NCBI GenBank assembly: GCA_963989245.1
Contig: OZ022348.1
Span: forward strand, 27,762,592 to 27,826,591
Length of the DNA stretch: 64,000 bases
Source of the DNA: Nansenia antarctica
Lineage: Eukaryota; Chordata; Actinopteri; Argentiniformes; Microstomatidae
Reading direction: 5' to 3'
Positions 11,660 to 22,934 of the stretch are shown piece by piece (the stretch's first letter is position 1; each line of letters begins with the position of its first letter). A program made the position numbers and the translations under genes. The notes below the pieces were generated by a model. It searched no databases, was not told where the DNA came from, and worked only from the letters and a program-made list of their open reading frames with translations.

Positions 11660-14600
11660 CTCACCTGCGATGTCACACATCTCAGCGTCAGTGGCGTTCT
11701 TCAGGGCCTCCTCCAGCTCAGGCTCCAGGGTGATCTGCTCACTGTCGGGGATCTTGCCGGAGCCTGGTTTAGGAACAAAGGTCTTCCCTAGAAGAGGAAG
11801 AGGGAGATGGAGATAGATAGAGAACAGATACAGGGAGAGAGAGAGGGAGGGTGGGGGGGGGGCGAGATTGATAGATAGAAAGAGAGGGAAAGGGAGAGAG
11901 AGAGAGAGGGAAAGGGAGAGAGAGAGGGGGGGAGAAGTGAGTCAAATCTACTGAGCTGTATTGTCCTAGATAAGTGATGATCACTTAATTTTCTACCAGA
12001 AACCAATTAGCAGCATGGCACACAAGGGTTTTTGTTCAATACTCAGTCTAGGGTTTAGTTAGGTTTAGTTAGGATAATAGAGCTATTGTCTTTGGAGGGA
12101 TTTCCTATACTATAACGTACCATTCATTAAGATTATGAGGAATTATGACACTGTAATACACAGATGAGACAAAACATTAGGACCACCTGCCAGTCATTGT
12201 CAATGGTCTGTGGTCATAATGTTTTGGCTCATTGGTGTATGTCCCTAACAGATCATTTGTCTTGTTTTGGGAAGAGCAATATGTGAATAAAAGGTGTTAT
12301 ATATAACTGGAGTGTGTATGTACTGTTATAGCTGTAGTATGTATGTATATGTGTATATATATATAGCTGTAGTGTGTATGCGGTTATATATATAGCTGTA
12401 GTGTGTGTATATACTCATATAATATATATATATATATATATATAATATTATAGCTGTAGTGTGTATCTACTCATATATATAGCTGTAATGTGTATGTTGT
12501 TGCTTTTGTGTGGAGCAGTGCACAACACCAGGATGGCCGAGTGGTTAAGGCGTTGGACTTAAGATCCAATGGACGTATGTCCTCGTGGGTTCGAACCCCA
12601 CTCCTGGTAAACGTAAATGTAAGATGGAAATGTAATGTGCTTGTGTCACACCAAAGCACTGAATTTAAATAAGAGCAAGACTTGTGAGACCCGGCAGTAC
12701 TCTGGTGTTGTATGTAACTGTAGTGTGTATATACTGTTATATATAACTGTAGTGTGTATATATACTGTTATATATAACTGTAGTGTGTGTGTATACTGTT
12801 ATATATAACTGTAGTGTGTGTGTGTATACTGTTATATATAACTGTAGTGTGTATATATACTGTTATATATATAACTGTAGTGTGTGTGTATACTGTTATA
12901 TATAACTGTAGTGTGTGTGTATACTGTTATATATAACTGTAGTGTGTGTGTGTATACTGTTATATATAACTGTAGTGTGTATATTCTGCTGTATGATATG
13001 CAGCTGTAGTGTGTAGCAGAGCAGTGTAGTGTGCAGCAGAGCAGTGTAGTGTGCATCCTCGTACCCTTCTTCTCCCCAGTGAAGGGCACCAGGTCGTCCC
13101 GGTCCTCGTGCTCCAGCGCCTGCTTCTCCAGGTGACCCAGCAGGGCGTCGCGGTCAAACTGCCCCGTCGCTGACTTCTTTGTCTGGTCACGCTGGCGGAA
13201 CCCGGCCGGCAGGATGGCATTCTGGGATAGATAGGGGGGGGAGGGTCAGAGCAGGTCATGTGGACACTGGTCTGTGAGAGATTGTACAGGGAGTTCTGGG
13301 AGTCGTCGCTTGGTTCTTGGTACAGTAACTGTCTCACTGTGACACAATGTGATTGTTTTGAGTGGGAAGTTAAGTTGCACTTTAGGAAAGGGTAGAGTAC
13401 GCATGGATGCCCCCAAGTACCTTCTAAGCACAAATACATTTAGAGAGTACTGAGCTGGGCAAAAAAGTGTTTAAGTACGCTGCCTCCTCTGCCTGGAATA
13501 CTCTCCAGACAGACTTAAAATTAAAAGAACTAATCAGTTATGATCCTTTCATAATGATTTTAAAGGTCTTAGAAAAAGACCTTGAAAGTATTGGAAATTG
13601 TTAATGCTTTTAATTAATTATCTGTGCCCGCCCAAACCTTTTAATTTCTTGTTATTTTGTATTATGTCTATCTGTGTATTGAGTGTCTGCCTGTGTCCTT
13701 GTGCTGCCCCTCTTGGCCAGGTCCCTCTTGGAAAAGAGATTCCTTATCTCAATAAGGTCACCTGGTTAAATAAAGGTTTAATAAAAATAATAAAAGAGAG
13801 AATGGGTTTACAAGACTATTACGTCACTTAAGTCCTTGAGATATTGAGAGCCGGTTTCACAGACAAGGCTTAAGCCTAATCCAAGATTTTAAAAGTATCA
13901 TCAATGGAGATTTTACGTTGAAAGTGGGGTTTAGTCCAGGACTAGGCTTAAGCCTTGTCTGTGAAACTGGCCCTGAATGTCCTTAAGGCTTACTATTCCA
14001 GTCTAGAGGACAGTACAACATAAGAAAAATCTATGGCAGTTTGCTTTAGTAAACAACTGTAAAACTATGTGTTGGTGTTCCAGTTGGTAGAGCATGGAGC
14101 TAACAATGCTCAGATTGTGGGTTTCGATTCTGGGACCATAATACTGTAAACTGAAAAAATGTATGCACTCACTGGAATGTGAGTCGCTTTGGATAAAAGC
14201 GTCAGCTAAATGGCATATTATATTATATTATGGTGTTCTACTACTGTATGTTTAACATTGTAGGGCTTGTGTGGTCGTAGTGCACGTATATCCCGCGTAT
14301 ATCAATGTCCTTCGTGTTTCGATCCTACACTTTGGTGTATCAATCAGTGAGTTTACAATCACTTTACATTGTGCGTCCCTCAGTCTGTGCACCCCCAACT
14401 CATATTTTCCTCACTATGGGTTCCTCTCAATCTGTACCCCCCCCCCCCCCCCCCCCCCAATCATCTAACACAATATCCTATGGCATAGCACCAGAATATC
14501 TGAAAGACCTTTTGCTAGCATATCAGCCCAATAGAGCTCTCAGGTCTTCTGACGCTGGTTTTCTCTGTGTACCACATGTACAAAAGGAGAGATTTGGTGA

Positions 14601-15074
14601 GGCTGCATTCTCATTTTATGCACCCAGATTGTGGAATGCACTGCCAGTTTACATTAGGGATGCAACCTCAGCAAATATGTTCAAGTCAAGACTAAAAACC
14701 CATCTTTTTAATATTGCTTTTAAATGACTAAATAATTAAATTATGATGATATAATGATTGGAGCACTTTGAGCTGCAACATTTGCAGGAAAAGCGCTATA
14801 CAAATAAAAAGTTATTATTATTATTATTATTATTGTTATTGTTATTGTTATTGTTAATATTACTATTACTATTATTATTATTGTTGTTATTGTTATTATT
14901 ATTATTATTGTTGTTATTATTATTATTATTATTATTATGAGTTTCTTGGGGGTGGGGCCTCCATACCTCGGGGTCCATCTCCAGCAGCTCTTCCTCCAGC
15001 TTCTCCAGATCCTCTGGGCTGAGGCCCTTGAGGATGGCATCCTCGTCAATGTCCCGGGGGTCACTCTTCGACAT
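1731..15074 (-). CDS. tmod4: Tropomodulin (Tmod4-like), complete, nine coding exons
   Basis: Tropomodulins cap actin filament pointed ends, with tropomyosin, in muscle sarcomeres. Coding exons in transcript order: 15074-14967, 13221-13065, 11787-11665, 5541-5449, 4760-4630, 4083-3976, 3375-3232, 3033-2889, 1753-1731. All have AG acceptors and GT donors, phases agree, and the sum is 1032 nt, or 343 aa plus stop. The N-terminal third carries the tropomyosin/actin-binding region (RDIDEDAIL near residue 7, TGEKKGK near 85, ITLEPELEEAL near 105). The rest is the leucine-rich-repeat cap (VNLNNI, LNIESNFI, IKIDNQ, GYHFTQQGPRARAA). The short RQQ-type C-terminus and the length (about 345 aa in human Tmod4, from memory) favour Tmod4 over Tmod1. 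The start is the only Met before the conserved RDIDED block. Any 5' untranslated exon would lie above 15074. Introns are filled with SINEs, MITEs and microsatellites. Confidence 0.93.
1773..1864. repeat. 22-24-bp minisatellite beside tmod4 last exon
   Basis: About four units of GGAGGCGGTCAGCAGGTGAAAA. On the minus strand its C/T-rich side supplies the polypyrimidine tract of the acceptor at 1754. Confidence 0.85.
1965..2118 (-). mobile_element. tRNA-derived SINE
   Basis: The minus strand starts GTGGCTCAGTTGGTAGAGCA, has the B-box GGTTCGATTCC-like sequence, then the shared tail ending in AAGCGTCAGC. Same family as 14068 and 57742. Confidence 0.82.
2700..2850 (+). mobile_element. L2/Rex LINE 3' tail
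   Basis: Ends with TTGGCCACGTCTCTCTCGG...CTCAATGAGACTTAACCTGG then AAATAAAGG. It is like the tails at 13790 and 52090. Confidence 0.65.
3686..3960. mobile_element. Small TIR DNA element in tmod4 intron
   Basis: The left end CAGGCCCAGCCCG..TGGCCCTAAGC mirrors the right end GCTTAGGGCCAC..GGCCGGCCCTG in reverse. A related scrap (CTTAGGGCCCC) is at 33350. The target duplication is unclear. Confidence 0.5.
5103..5350 (+). mobile_element. tRNA-headed SINE at tmod4 exon 4 donor
   Basis: GGCGGCTGTGGCTCAGGAGGTA head, CGAACACCCGGCTGGCCACA B-box region, and the shared body ending in AAGCGCTTTGGAATAAGGCG. Same family as 39185 and 59858. Confidence 0.85.
5346..5480. repeat. Triplicated exon 4 / splice-donor segment of tmod4
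   Basis: CATGTATACGTACTGTTGATG followed by CCCTCTGTGTTAGC occurs three times (near 5345, 5400 and 5434). The copy adjoining the exon body (donor after 5449) is the one that keeps phase. The other two are decoy donors within the intron. Confidence 0.88.
5609..5808. mobile_element. MITE, family 1 copy 1
   Basis: TIRs TGACAGCAGCTGGTGAAAG and its inverse CTTTCACCAGCTGCTGTCA. Internal ACTTTTATTCAGAAAAATG is shared with the copy at 31356. Confidence 0.85.
5810..7320. other. tmod4 intron, mostly unremarkable
   Basis: Contains a (GA)n tract at 6450-6505. Otherwise I see no gene or recognisable element. Confidence 0.45.
7321..7395. repeat. (CT)n microsatellite
   Basis: About 37 uninterrupted CT units. 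Confidence 0.97.
7689..8112. repeat. 25-bp minisatellite
   Basis: About 17 units of GGATGGGTATGAATGGTAAC plus AGGGT, with alternating GATG/GACG variants. It ends in a G-run. Confidence 0.95.
8222..8560 (-). mobile_element. Retroposon 3' region with (TAA)n
   Basis: (TAA)n followed by TTAGACTTATATAGCGCTTT, a sequence repeated at 25540. The body contains GGGCGTTCCAGAGGGACGGGG. It is flanked by duplicated GTGCAGGATTCGAACTTTAC (8189 and 8577). Confidence 0.65.
9434..9880. mobile_element. Long inverted-repeat element in tmod4 intron
   Basis: The left arm ACGCGTTGCTATGCC and CCCAGTTGGCTAGTTAACCG is mirrored at the right end by GGGCATAGCAAC and CTAAACTAGCCAACTCGG. The centre is a GCTAGCTAGC/ACTTACTT region. 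No ORF. Confidence 0.6.
10635..10700 (-). mobile_element. L2/Rex LINE 3' tail scrap
   Basis: Reverse of the GGCCAGGTCTCTCT...CCTGGT tail motif seen at 13720 and 52035. Confidence 0.5.
11597..11660. repeat. (TG)n abutting tmod4 exon 3 donor
   Basis: The microsatellite begins about 5 nt past the exon 3 donor GTGAG on the minus strand, so the intron opens as a (CA)n run. Confidence 0.93.
12157..12240. mobile_element. Short mariner-type MITE
   Basis: TGAGACAAAACATTAGGACC at the left and GTGGTCATAATGTTTTGGCTC at the right are inverted repeats. The spacer is about 35 bp. Confidence 0.65.
12527..12609 (+). tRNA. tRNA-Leu(TAA)
   Basis: 83-nt class II tRNA. The acceptor ACCAGGA pairs with TCCTGGT, discriminator A. 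The anticodon loop CTTAAGA sits on stem TTGGA/TCCAA. There is a variable arm and the T-loop GGTTCGAACCC. It lies in a tmod4 intron on the opposite strand. Confidence 0.95.
12712..12990. repeat. ~30-bp minisatellite in tmod4 intron
   Basis: Eight or so units of TATACTGTTATATATAACTG plus TAGTGTGTG, ending 75 bp before the exon 2 donor. Confidence 0.9.
13465..13795 (+). mobile_element. L2/Rex LINE C-terminus and 3' tail
   Basis: Translates to SAWNTLQTDLKLKELIS, the usual last part of L2/Rex ORF2, then the tail CTCAATAAGGTCACCTGG, AAATAAAGG. Confidence 0.78.
13850..13972. mobile_element. MITE, family 2 copy 1
   Basis: GCCGGTTTCACAGACAAGGC and its inverse GCCTTGTCTGTGAAACTGGC form arms of at least 30 bp. 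Confidence 0.8.
14068..14220 (+). mobile_element. tRNA-derived SINE
   Basis: AGTTGGTAGAGCATGG head, GGGTTTCGATTCTGGG B-box, and tail TCGCTTTGGATAAAAGCGTC. Confidence 0.82.
14465..14938 (+). mobile_element. LINE C-terminal fragment with (TTA)n tail
   Basis: The frame to 14727 shows FGEAAFSFYAPRLWNALP and FKSRLKTHLF, the conserved end of L2/CR1-type ORF2. The 3' end AGCGCTATACAAATAAAAAG runs into (TTA)n. A C-run (14440-14458) precedes it. Confidence 0.82.
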
Positions 15075-15587
15075 GTCTGAAGTCTGGCTGGGCTCCTAGA
15101 GCACACACATACACACACTCACACACACCGCTCCACACACCCCTGAAGGAGAGGGCACTGTCTGGGAAGAGAGGGGGGAGGGGAAGGAAGGAAGGAGGGA
15201 ATGAGTGAGACGGGGATGTTTGAGTTTGTAGCTGAAAGATAGGGCATGCTATGACCTATGACCTGTCACATTTGCAGCCATGCTATGACATTTGTATTGT
15301 ATTAGGCATGTAATAGCATATAGTACGCATGTAATAGCATGTAATAGACATGTAATAGCATGTAATAGGTGTGTAATAGGCATGTAATATGCATCTAATA
15401 GGCAGTTTATTACTGCAAGGGGCAAGAAAACCAATAATGGAGGTAAAATGGTGTCTGTGACTTTGATTCCCTTGTGGCGACTCAGATGACAACAAACACC
15501 TTCAACCAAGAGGCAAAACAACAATAACAAACAAGATCCATAATCTCCTCAGGTTTCAGTACAGCTAAGCAATTTGGACCGGTGATG

Positions 15588-15730
15588 GAAGCCACAGATT
15601 GGTGATGGAAGCCACATATTGTGATGAAGCCACATATTGTGATGAAGCCACAGATTGTGATGGAAGCCACAGATTGTGATGAAGCCACAGATTGTGATGA
15701 AGCCACAGATTGTGATGAAGCCACAGATTG
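15588..15730. repeat. 18-bp minisatellite
   Basis: Units of GATGAAGCCACAGATTGT with a GGAAGCC variant, about eight copies. Confidence 0.88.
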
Positions 15731-15834
15731 CACCGAATTCGATTGCAGACTTCAGCAGAGTCGGATGACAAACTCAAAATCCATGTATTCATCTAGAGTG
15801 AATAGCTGCTTATGATTTAAATATGTTTTGAGGG

Positions 15835-15996
15835 CATTTCTGCTTTATTTGGGATAGAGACAGTAGAGATTGACAGGAAGGATGGGCGAGAGAGAGGAGG
15901 GATGACATGCAGGATATGTCGATGGCCGGAATTGAACCAGGGACTCTGCGATAACGCGGCATACATCTTAGTGAGCTACGCCACCCAGGCGCCCCC
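15835..15996 (-). mobile_element. tRNA-derived SINE
   Basis: Minus strand: GGGCGCCTGGGTGGCGTAGC head, GGTTCAATTCC B-box, ending CCCAAATAAAGCAG. Confidence 0.75.
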
Positions 15997-16485
15997 CTGC
16001 TTATGATTGTTTTATGATTTATGATTGCTGTTCCCAGTTCTATTTGCATGCAGGGTGGTCGTGCCCGTGCTTGTCCCCTACTGCTGCCCTACTGTATGAC
16101 AGCATGATGATAATTATAACTGCATTTCCAATGATCAACACACAATACACAGGGGACCCCTGCAGTGCACAGTAGTGCACACACACACACACACACGGCC
16201 ACAGTATGTGCACACACTGCCACAACACACAAACACCCCAACACTTGGACTGCAAATGTATGTTTGCACCCAAATTCAAACTGCACTGAACACACTACAA
16301 CAGGCTTGCTATGGATTTCAAATAGGAACCTGAAAGAGAGAGAGAGAGACAGAGAGAGAGAGAAAGAAAGTGAAAGAGAGAGAGAGAGAGAAAGAAAGAG
16401 AGAGAGAGAGAGACAGAGAGAGCATACGTTCTTTGCTATTCTTAGTTCCAGTGCAGTGAGCTAGGGGGTTTAGAGTTACAGAGCA

Positions 16486-17024
16486 GAGGAGAGCAGAGAG
16501 GGGAGAGGAGAGGAGAGGAGAGGAGAGGAGAGGAGAGGAGAGGAGAGGAGAGGAGAGGAGAGGAGAGGAGAGGAGAGGAGAAGAGGAGAGGAGAGGAGAG
16601 GAGAGGAGAGGAGAGGAGAGGAGAGAGGAGAGGAGAGAGGAGAGGAGAGAGGAGAGGAGAGGAGAGGAGAGGAGAGGAGAAGAGAGGAGAGGAGAGGAGA
16701 GGAGAGGAGAGGAGAAGAGAGGAGAGGAGAAGAGGAGAGGAGAGGAGAGGAGAGGAGAGGAGAGGAGAGGAGAAGAGGAGAGGAGAGGAGAAGAGAGGAG
16801 AGGAGAGGAGAAGAGAAGAGAGGAGAGGAGAGGAGAGGAGGAGAAGAGAGGAGAGGAGAAGAGGAGAGGAGAGGAGAGGAGAGGAGAGGAGAAGAGAGGA
16901 GAGGAGAGGAGAGGAGAAGAGAGGAGAGGAGAAGAGGAGAGGAGAGGAGAGGAGAAGAGGAGAGGAGAGGAGAGGAGAGGAGAGGAGAGGAGAGGAGAGG
17001 AGAAGAGAAGAGAAGAGAGGAGAA
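16486..17024. repeat. (GGAGA)n satellite tract
   Basis: About 540 bp of AGAGG/AGGAG pentamers with scattered GAAGAG interruptions. Confidence 0.97.
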
Positions 17025-17900
17025 GTGTGTTCCCTTATTTATCACTGCCTGACACACATAATGCGGTCCCACCCCAAACCCCTGCTACACCCATCAGTGA
17101 GCAGACACCACTACAGCCCAACACACCGGTCTAGGCTCAGTCTCTAACAACAGAGGCTGCTGGAGGCAGAAATCGGAGGACTCATTGGGCTCATTGTAAT
17201 GCATGGAACAGACTGGTATCAAACAGGCGTCCTATGGTCTCCCCTGGTCTCCAACACACCCGGGGGAATGGAGCTCAAGCTTGGAACATTTACAAAGCCT
17301 AGAAAACCCAGGAAAGGAAATAGCACAACAATAGCATAGCCTAGTTCATATGCTTTATACCTCAGGCAAAACAATGAGTCACTGTATGAGTAATGCTGCT
17401 CTCAGATTCAGGGTCAAATGAATTCATGTCCATTTTCAATCCAAATACAGTATCATTTTAGCCGGTTTATAATTTAGGAAATGCTCTCAAATTCATGTCA
17501 GGAGGAATGGACCCTGTCCAAAAAAACAATATGAAAATGTATTTGGGTGATCTACTTCTATGAGGGTGATTAGATTCAGTAAAAGAGTGAGGTTTCACTC
17601 AGTGGACTTTCTCTGCAATTCAGTTACATTTTGTGATGGACCATAATTCTCTGTTTTAACTTTGTTAGTAACTGTTTTTAACTGCTTTAACTTTGTAACT
17701 TAAACGTGTTAAAGATTGTTTTTAATTAAAATGTATTTTAATATATAATTATTAATAATTTCAATGTATTATGCAAGGCGCTTTGAGTGGCCTTGTGTAG
17801 GAAAATGTGCTAAACAAATAAACTAAACATGACCATGTCACACCACCCTGGGAACCTTTCATGGGGTAATGTTAAGAAACGTCACATCTAGAAGTCAATA
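17025..17900. other. No gene seen; one retroposon tail
   Basis: 17775-17830 (GGCGCTTTGAGTGGCCTTG.. AAATAAACTAAA) looks like a retroposon 3' end. The rest is unrecognised. Confidence 0.4.
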
Positions 17901-17904
17901 ACAC

Positions 17905-18847
17905 AGCACTAAGACAACACAACACTAAGACAACACAACACAACACCTAATACAACACAACACAATACAACACAACACAACACAATACAGCACTAAGACA
18001 ACACAATACAACACAACACTAATACAACACAACACAATACAGCACTAAGACAACACAACACAACACCTAATACAACACAACACTAAAACAACACAACACA
18101 ACTCTAATACAACACAACACAACACTAATACAACACAACACAACACTAATACAACACAACACTAAAACAACACAACACAACTCTAATACAACACAACACA
18201 ACACTAATACAACACAACACAACACTAATACAACACAACACAACACAACTCTAATACAACACAACACTAATACAACACAACACTAATACAACACAACACA
18301 ATACAGCACTAAGACAATACAACTCCTAATACAACACAACACAATATAACACAACACAACTCTAATACAACACAACACAACACAACACTAATACAACAAA
18401 AACAACACAATACAGCACTAAGACAACACAACACAACACAATATAACACAACACAACACTTAGACAACACAACACTAATACAACACAACACAACACTAAT
18501 ACAACACAACACAACACAACACTGATACAACACAACATCTAATACAATACAACACAACACAACTCTAATACAACACAACACAACACAATATAACACAACA
18601 CAACACTTAGACAACACAACACTAATACAATACAACACAACACTAATACAACACAACGGAACACAACTCTAATACAACACAACACAACACAACTCTAATA
18701 CAAAACAACACAACACAACTCTAATACAACACAACACAACACAACTCTAATACAAAACAACACTAATACAACACAACACAACACAACTCTAATACAACAC
18801 AACACTACACAACACTAATACAACACAACACAACACAACACAACACA
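17905..18847. repeat. AACAC-based satellite array
   Basis: About 940 bp of ACAAC pentamers interspersed with CTAATACAACACAACA-type units. Long pseudo-open frames here are only repeat translation. Confidence 0.96.
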
Positions 18848-18969
18848 GCACCTATCACGGCCATCAATAGAAAGCCATTGTCTGTATGCTGAGCCTCTCC
18901 GCCCAGCTGATTGTTGGGCCCCTACTGTGTCAACAGATCTGCTTACAATGTCAGGCTCTATTCACACAC

Positions 18970-19052
18970 ACCAGGATGGCCGAGTGGTTAAGGCGTTGGA
19001 CTTAAGACCCAATGGACGTATGTCCTCGTGGGTTCGAACCCCACTCCTGGTA
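18970..19052 (+). tRNA. tRNA-Leu(TAA), second copy
   Basis: 83 nt and identical to the copy at 12527 except for one anticodon-stem base: TTGGA/CCCAA, an A-C mismatch next to the loop. It may be functional or at the start of decay. Confidence 0.87.
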
Positions 19053-19367
19053 GCTGTTCCCTTTAACTGCATTTCATTGTCTTGTACTTGTACTCCGCAA
19101 CGACAATGAAGTTTAATCTAATCTACAACCCACACATGCATGTGTGTTGGCATGCATTTGTCCGTGTCAGTGTGTGTGTCATGAATCAGTGATTTATCAG
19201 TAAATGATCCTAGAATTTAAAGAATCCATAAGAATGAAGGTCATCAGACATGTAAACCTAATTTCGTTCAGAGATCGAAACCATCAACTGGTGGAGGAGT
19301 TGAGGCACTGAGATCTTGTAATTACTGCAATTCATTGATGATAATGACAGAGGGAAACCGGCACTTG

Positions 19368-19368
<1 letters not shown>

Positions 19369-19402
<34 letters not shown>

Positions 19403-19409
19403 TGTGTGT

Positions 19410-19450
<41 letters not shown>
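19369..19450. repeat. (TG)n microsatellite
   Basis: TG tract with two TC interruptions. Confidence 0.95.
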
Positions 19451-19927
19451 TGCGTGCATGCGTGCACACTGCATGTGCACTGTGTGTTTGGCACTGCGTC
19501 CACTGTGAGTGTACACACATCCATAGTTTTTTTTTTCTGTGAGAAATGCATGCATCCAGTATGTGTGAAAGCGCGCGTGCATGCGTGCTGCATTGAACTG
19601 CATTGTGCCCATGTATGTGTGTGTTCCACGGGCTCCTCGTCATCAGCACCGTGCTGCTCTAATGCGTAAAGCCAATGACACCATGGCCCGGGGTCAGACA
19701 GCTGAGCGCGGAGGACGTTGGCAGAGATTAAGAACAGAAGGAGTAAAACACTGGAGGCTGTGCCACAACTACTGTGCTGTGGAGATAAGACTCCGAAAAC
19801 GCCTTTTAATCCTTCTGAAGCACCCTGGAGGGAGGTCAACACAGTGGACCGCTTCGTTCACACTGGAGGCACACATCGAGCTTGCCTATATAAAGCAGCA
19901 ACAAATCTTAGCTACACTATATACGTA

Positions 19928-19964
<37 letters not shown>

Positions 19965-20261
19965 CATTTGATTTGCATTGCACTTTTAATTCAAAAGAAT
20001 CTCAGAGTGCTACAGAGTTAAAAAGAAACGGGCAAAAAAAAAAACATAACAAAAAACACAAAAGAATATGGACAAAAGTAACAGCCTCCACTCTTCTGGG
20101 TGAAGCAAGCAGTGTCACCCCCCCCCCCCCCCCCCCATTGTTTCTGTAGCAGGCAGGTTAGGTTCCGGGGTAGGGGTAGTTAGGTTTTGGTTTTAGGATC
20201 AGGGAAGAGGTGCAGGCAAGCTTAGGGCCTAATCAAGCTTTTTTGATATTTTTGTTTGTTC

Positions 20262-20705
20262 TGTGGTGGCCCGAGATTTTGGAACACGGCTGCAGGGATT
20301 TGCACCCATTCAGCCACATTACTGCATTACTGAGGTCGGGCATTGATGTAGGGTGAGAAAGCCTGGCTCTCAGTCGGCATTCCAATTCATCCCAAAGGTG
20401 TTCGATGGTGTTGAGGTCAGAGCTCTCTGTGCAGGCCAGTCAAGTTCTCCCAGACCAAACTCGGCAAACCATGTCTTTATGGATCTCGCTTTGTGCATGG
20501 GGGACATTGTTATGCTGAAACAGGAGAGGGCCTTCCCCAAAACTGTTGCCACAAAGTTGGAAGCCTACAATTCCCTAGAATCTCATTGTATGCTGTAGCA
20601 TTAGGATTTCCCTTCACTGGAACTAAGGGGCCTAGCCCAAACCATGAGAAACAGCCCCAGACCATTCATTGTCTACATACCTTTGGCTATGTAGTGTACT
20701 GTACT
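20262..20705 (-). mobile_element. Internally deleted Tc1/mariner-type remnant
   Basis: GGGGACATTGTTATGCTGAA, ACTGTTGCCACAAAGTTGG and CCCAGACCATTCATT match the reverse strand of common fish Tc1-like elements. The right end ACATACCTTTGGCTATGTAG resembles their terminal repeat. The left terminal repeat is missing. Confidence 0.7.
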
Positions 20706-22240
20706 GTGTACAGTATCTCTCTTCTTTTGCCAAGTGAACTAAGACATTGAGCTTGATCGTGGGGGACCGTCCAAACAGGGATCATACCTGATCTAACTAT
20801 AGTTTGGCCCTAGAGCCATGGGGTTCTAGCCCTAGAGCCATGGGTTTTGTTTGAATGGATACATCGAATGGCTGTCTGACATTAGGACATGCCTGCTTCA
20901 GAATAAATCTCAGGTGATCAAACACAAATTAAACTCAAAGTACTTTTACTCAAAGTAAAGTAAGGCAAAGCCAAAAAAACTATTGAACATAAACCATTAG
21001 AAATCTAGATGTATCCATGTGAGATGCCTGTTCTGTGTAATTGATTCATAATATCAGTTGGATTTTCAATACGAAGCCAAAATGTTTTCAACAACCCCTT
21101 GAACATAATGTGACAAAAACAAATGACAAGTGGCCCAAAAGGGGCCATCCGCTGTCATGTTGTGTTTTTGCTTTGACACTTTAATGAGCATGTCCCATAT
21201 GCCAGGAAACATCAGACTGGACATGAATGGTGAATGCACAGCTGTCCATAGGATTCCCACTGGGTTTCTATGGGAACCAAAACAGCAGACCAGCCTGGTA
21301 GTTGTCACCTGCCCCAGCCAGCTGGCCCACAGCGTTTCTTTCCAGTCGTAATCTGAACCTCTCACTTCACCTGCCGGGGTGAAACTAGGTTGATTCTCTT
21401 GGGAAAGACGTTTCTTTTTTAATTGTCTTTTTTAAAATCAAGCATATGTTTATGGTGTCTGCTAAATGGCCAAAGAAAAATAAATGTAAAAGCATATGTG
21501 TATCTTATGTTGGACTGTTAGCATGGGGGTTTAGTCAATCAAAACCACCTGAAGCAAAACTACACTGCAAAAAGTCAGCTCTCAAAAACAAGAAAAAAAA
21601 GCAATAAAATGGGGGTGTACAGTTGGTTATAGAGGAAGTGGAAGAAAACAAAACTTAATTCAATAATGAATGTTTCATCATGGAAATAATTACAGACTGA
21701 TGAAAAGTATTGAGGTTGTGTGAGGATTGCCACAGACACACTGAGTTGTGTGACATGCCACTGTACAAATGACACAGGAAATTAGAACGCATACTTTGAT
21801 TAGCATTGACTTACATGTGATACTGGTGTCCATGTCCATGGACACAGAGTTTAATTCATTACAAGTCATTCAACATTATATCCATATATTGCAAAATGCT
21901 TACATTGATGATACAACATCTAAATAATCAAGACTGATTACAACACAAGATTATTATGTAACATAATCATGATAATAATAATGATTATATAACATAACCA
22001 AGCTACTGTCCTTTAGTAGCATTACATACAATGCAAAGTACATTTTGTCAGGCATTTTGTCCGCAAATGGTGGATACAGCGTTTCGTCAGGTCTTCTATG
22101 CCAAGCCTAGGTTCACTCAGTAGAGCATACTGTAAACACTGGTCTGTGATGGTAGCTCAACTCAAGGCCCCTGCTAACCTACATTGTGAGAGAGGGCTGA
22201 AATTCCTGGCTTCTATACCTCACAGAGGTTTGTAGGTTCC
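20706..22240. other. Nothing recognised
   Basis: AT-rich unique-looking sequence. No gene, tRNA or clear element seen. Confidence 0.45.
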
Positions 22241-22369
22241 TTCTCCTGTAGGGAAAGGATGATAAGCCAGGCTATAAAACGGCCTTTACGATGGACACAG
22301 AACACCATTAAACCATGGTTAATCATGAGGAGAGTGAGGAGAACTCTGGTCATAAAAAAAGCAGGCGGT

Positions 22370-22740
22370 GCTGTGTTGACACCAGTGGGAACCACCAGAC
22401 TGGTAGGACTGGCACCACCTCTACCAGCCGTCGCGCTACCCTGTCACTGCTTTTCACTGCCCTGGCGCCCCGCTGGTGGAACGAGCTTCCCACTGCTGTC
22501 AGGATCACAGAGTCACTTCCTATCTTCCGCCGTGGGACTAAAGACCTCCATCTCTTCAGGCTACACTTTAACTGTCCCTCCTGAAACCTCTTCATCCCCT
22601 CTACCCCCCTGTACACCCCTGTTGCCTTGGTTGTTACTAGGTGGTGTTGTCTGTTGTGTTGAGGTAGCTCCGCACCAGTGGCATACATGTATGTCTCTGA
22701 CAAATCTTGTTGTTGTGTTGTTGGTCTGTGCAGGTTGACT
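22370..22740 (+). mobile_element. LINE C-terminal fragment
   Basis: Shows LAPRWWNELPTAVR and DLHLFRLHFNC, typical of the LINE ORF2 end, then a 3' UTR. The same family lies inverted at 26660-27010. Confidence 0.78.
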
Positions 22741-22934
22741 ATAAGCTAATGGTACTTTGGGACCAAACTAGCGTTCAGGTCATGTTTTTGCTTTTGAATT
22801 CACAAGCCCCCCCCCGCCCCCCCAAGTCATAGAGAAGTACAGTGGTGCAAAAACAAATTATTATAAAACATATGTAGATCTTCATGTATAATATCATTGT
22901 TTTATTGCCAATCTATTGTTGGAAATTGGTATTT

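Noticed and set aside
13065..13439. 159-codon minus-strand frame across tmod4 exon 2
   Set aside because: A different frame from the true exon; the conserved tropomodulin peptide lies in the other frame with proper splice sites.
16476..17072. 198-codon minus-strand frame
   Set aside because: Pure (TCTCC)n translation of serine and leucine; simple sequence only.
18067..18656. Cys/Val/Leu-rich frames
   Set aside because: Translations of the AACAC satellite.
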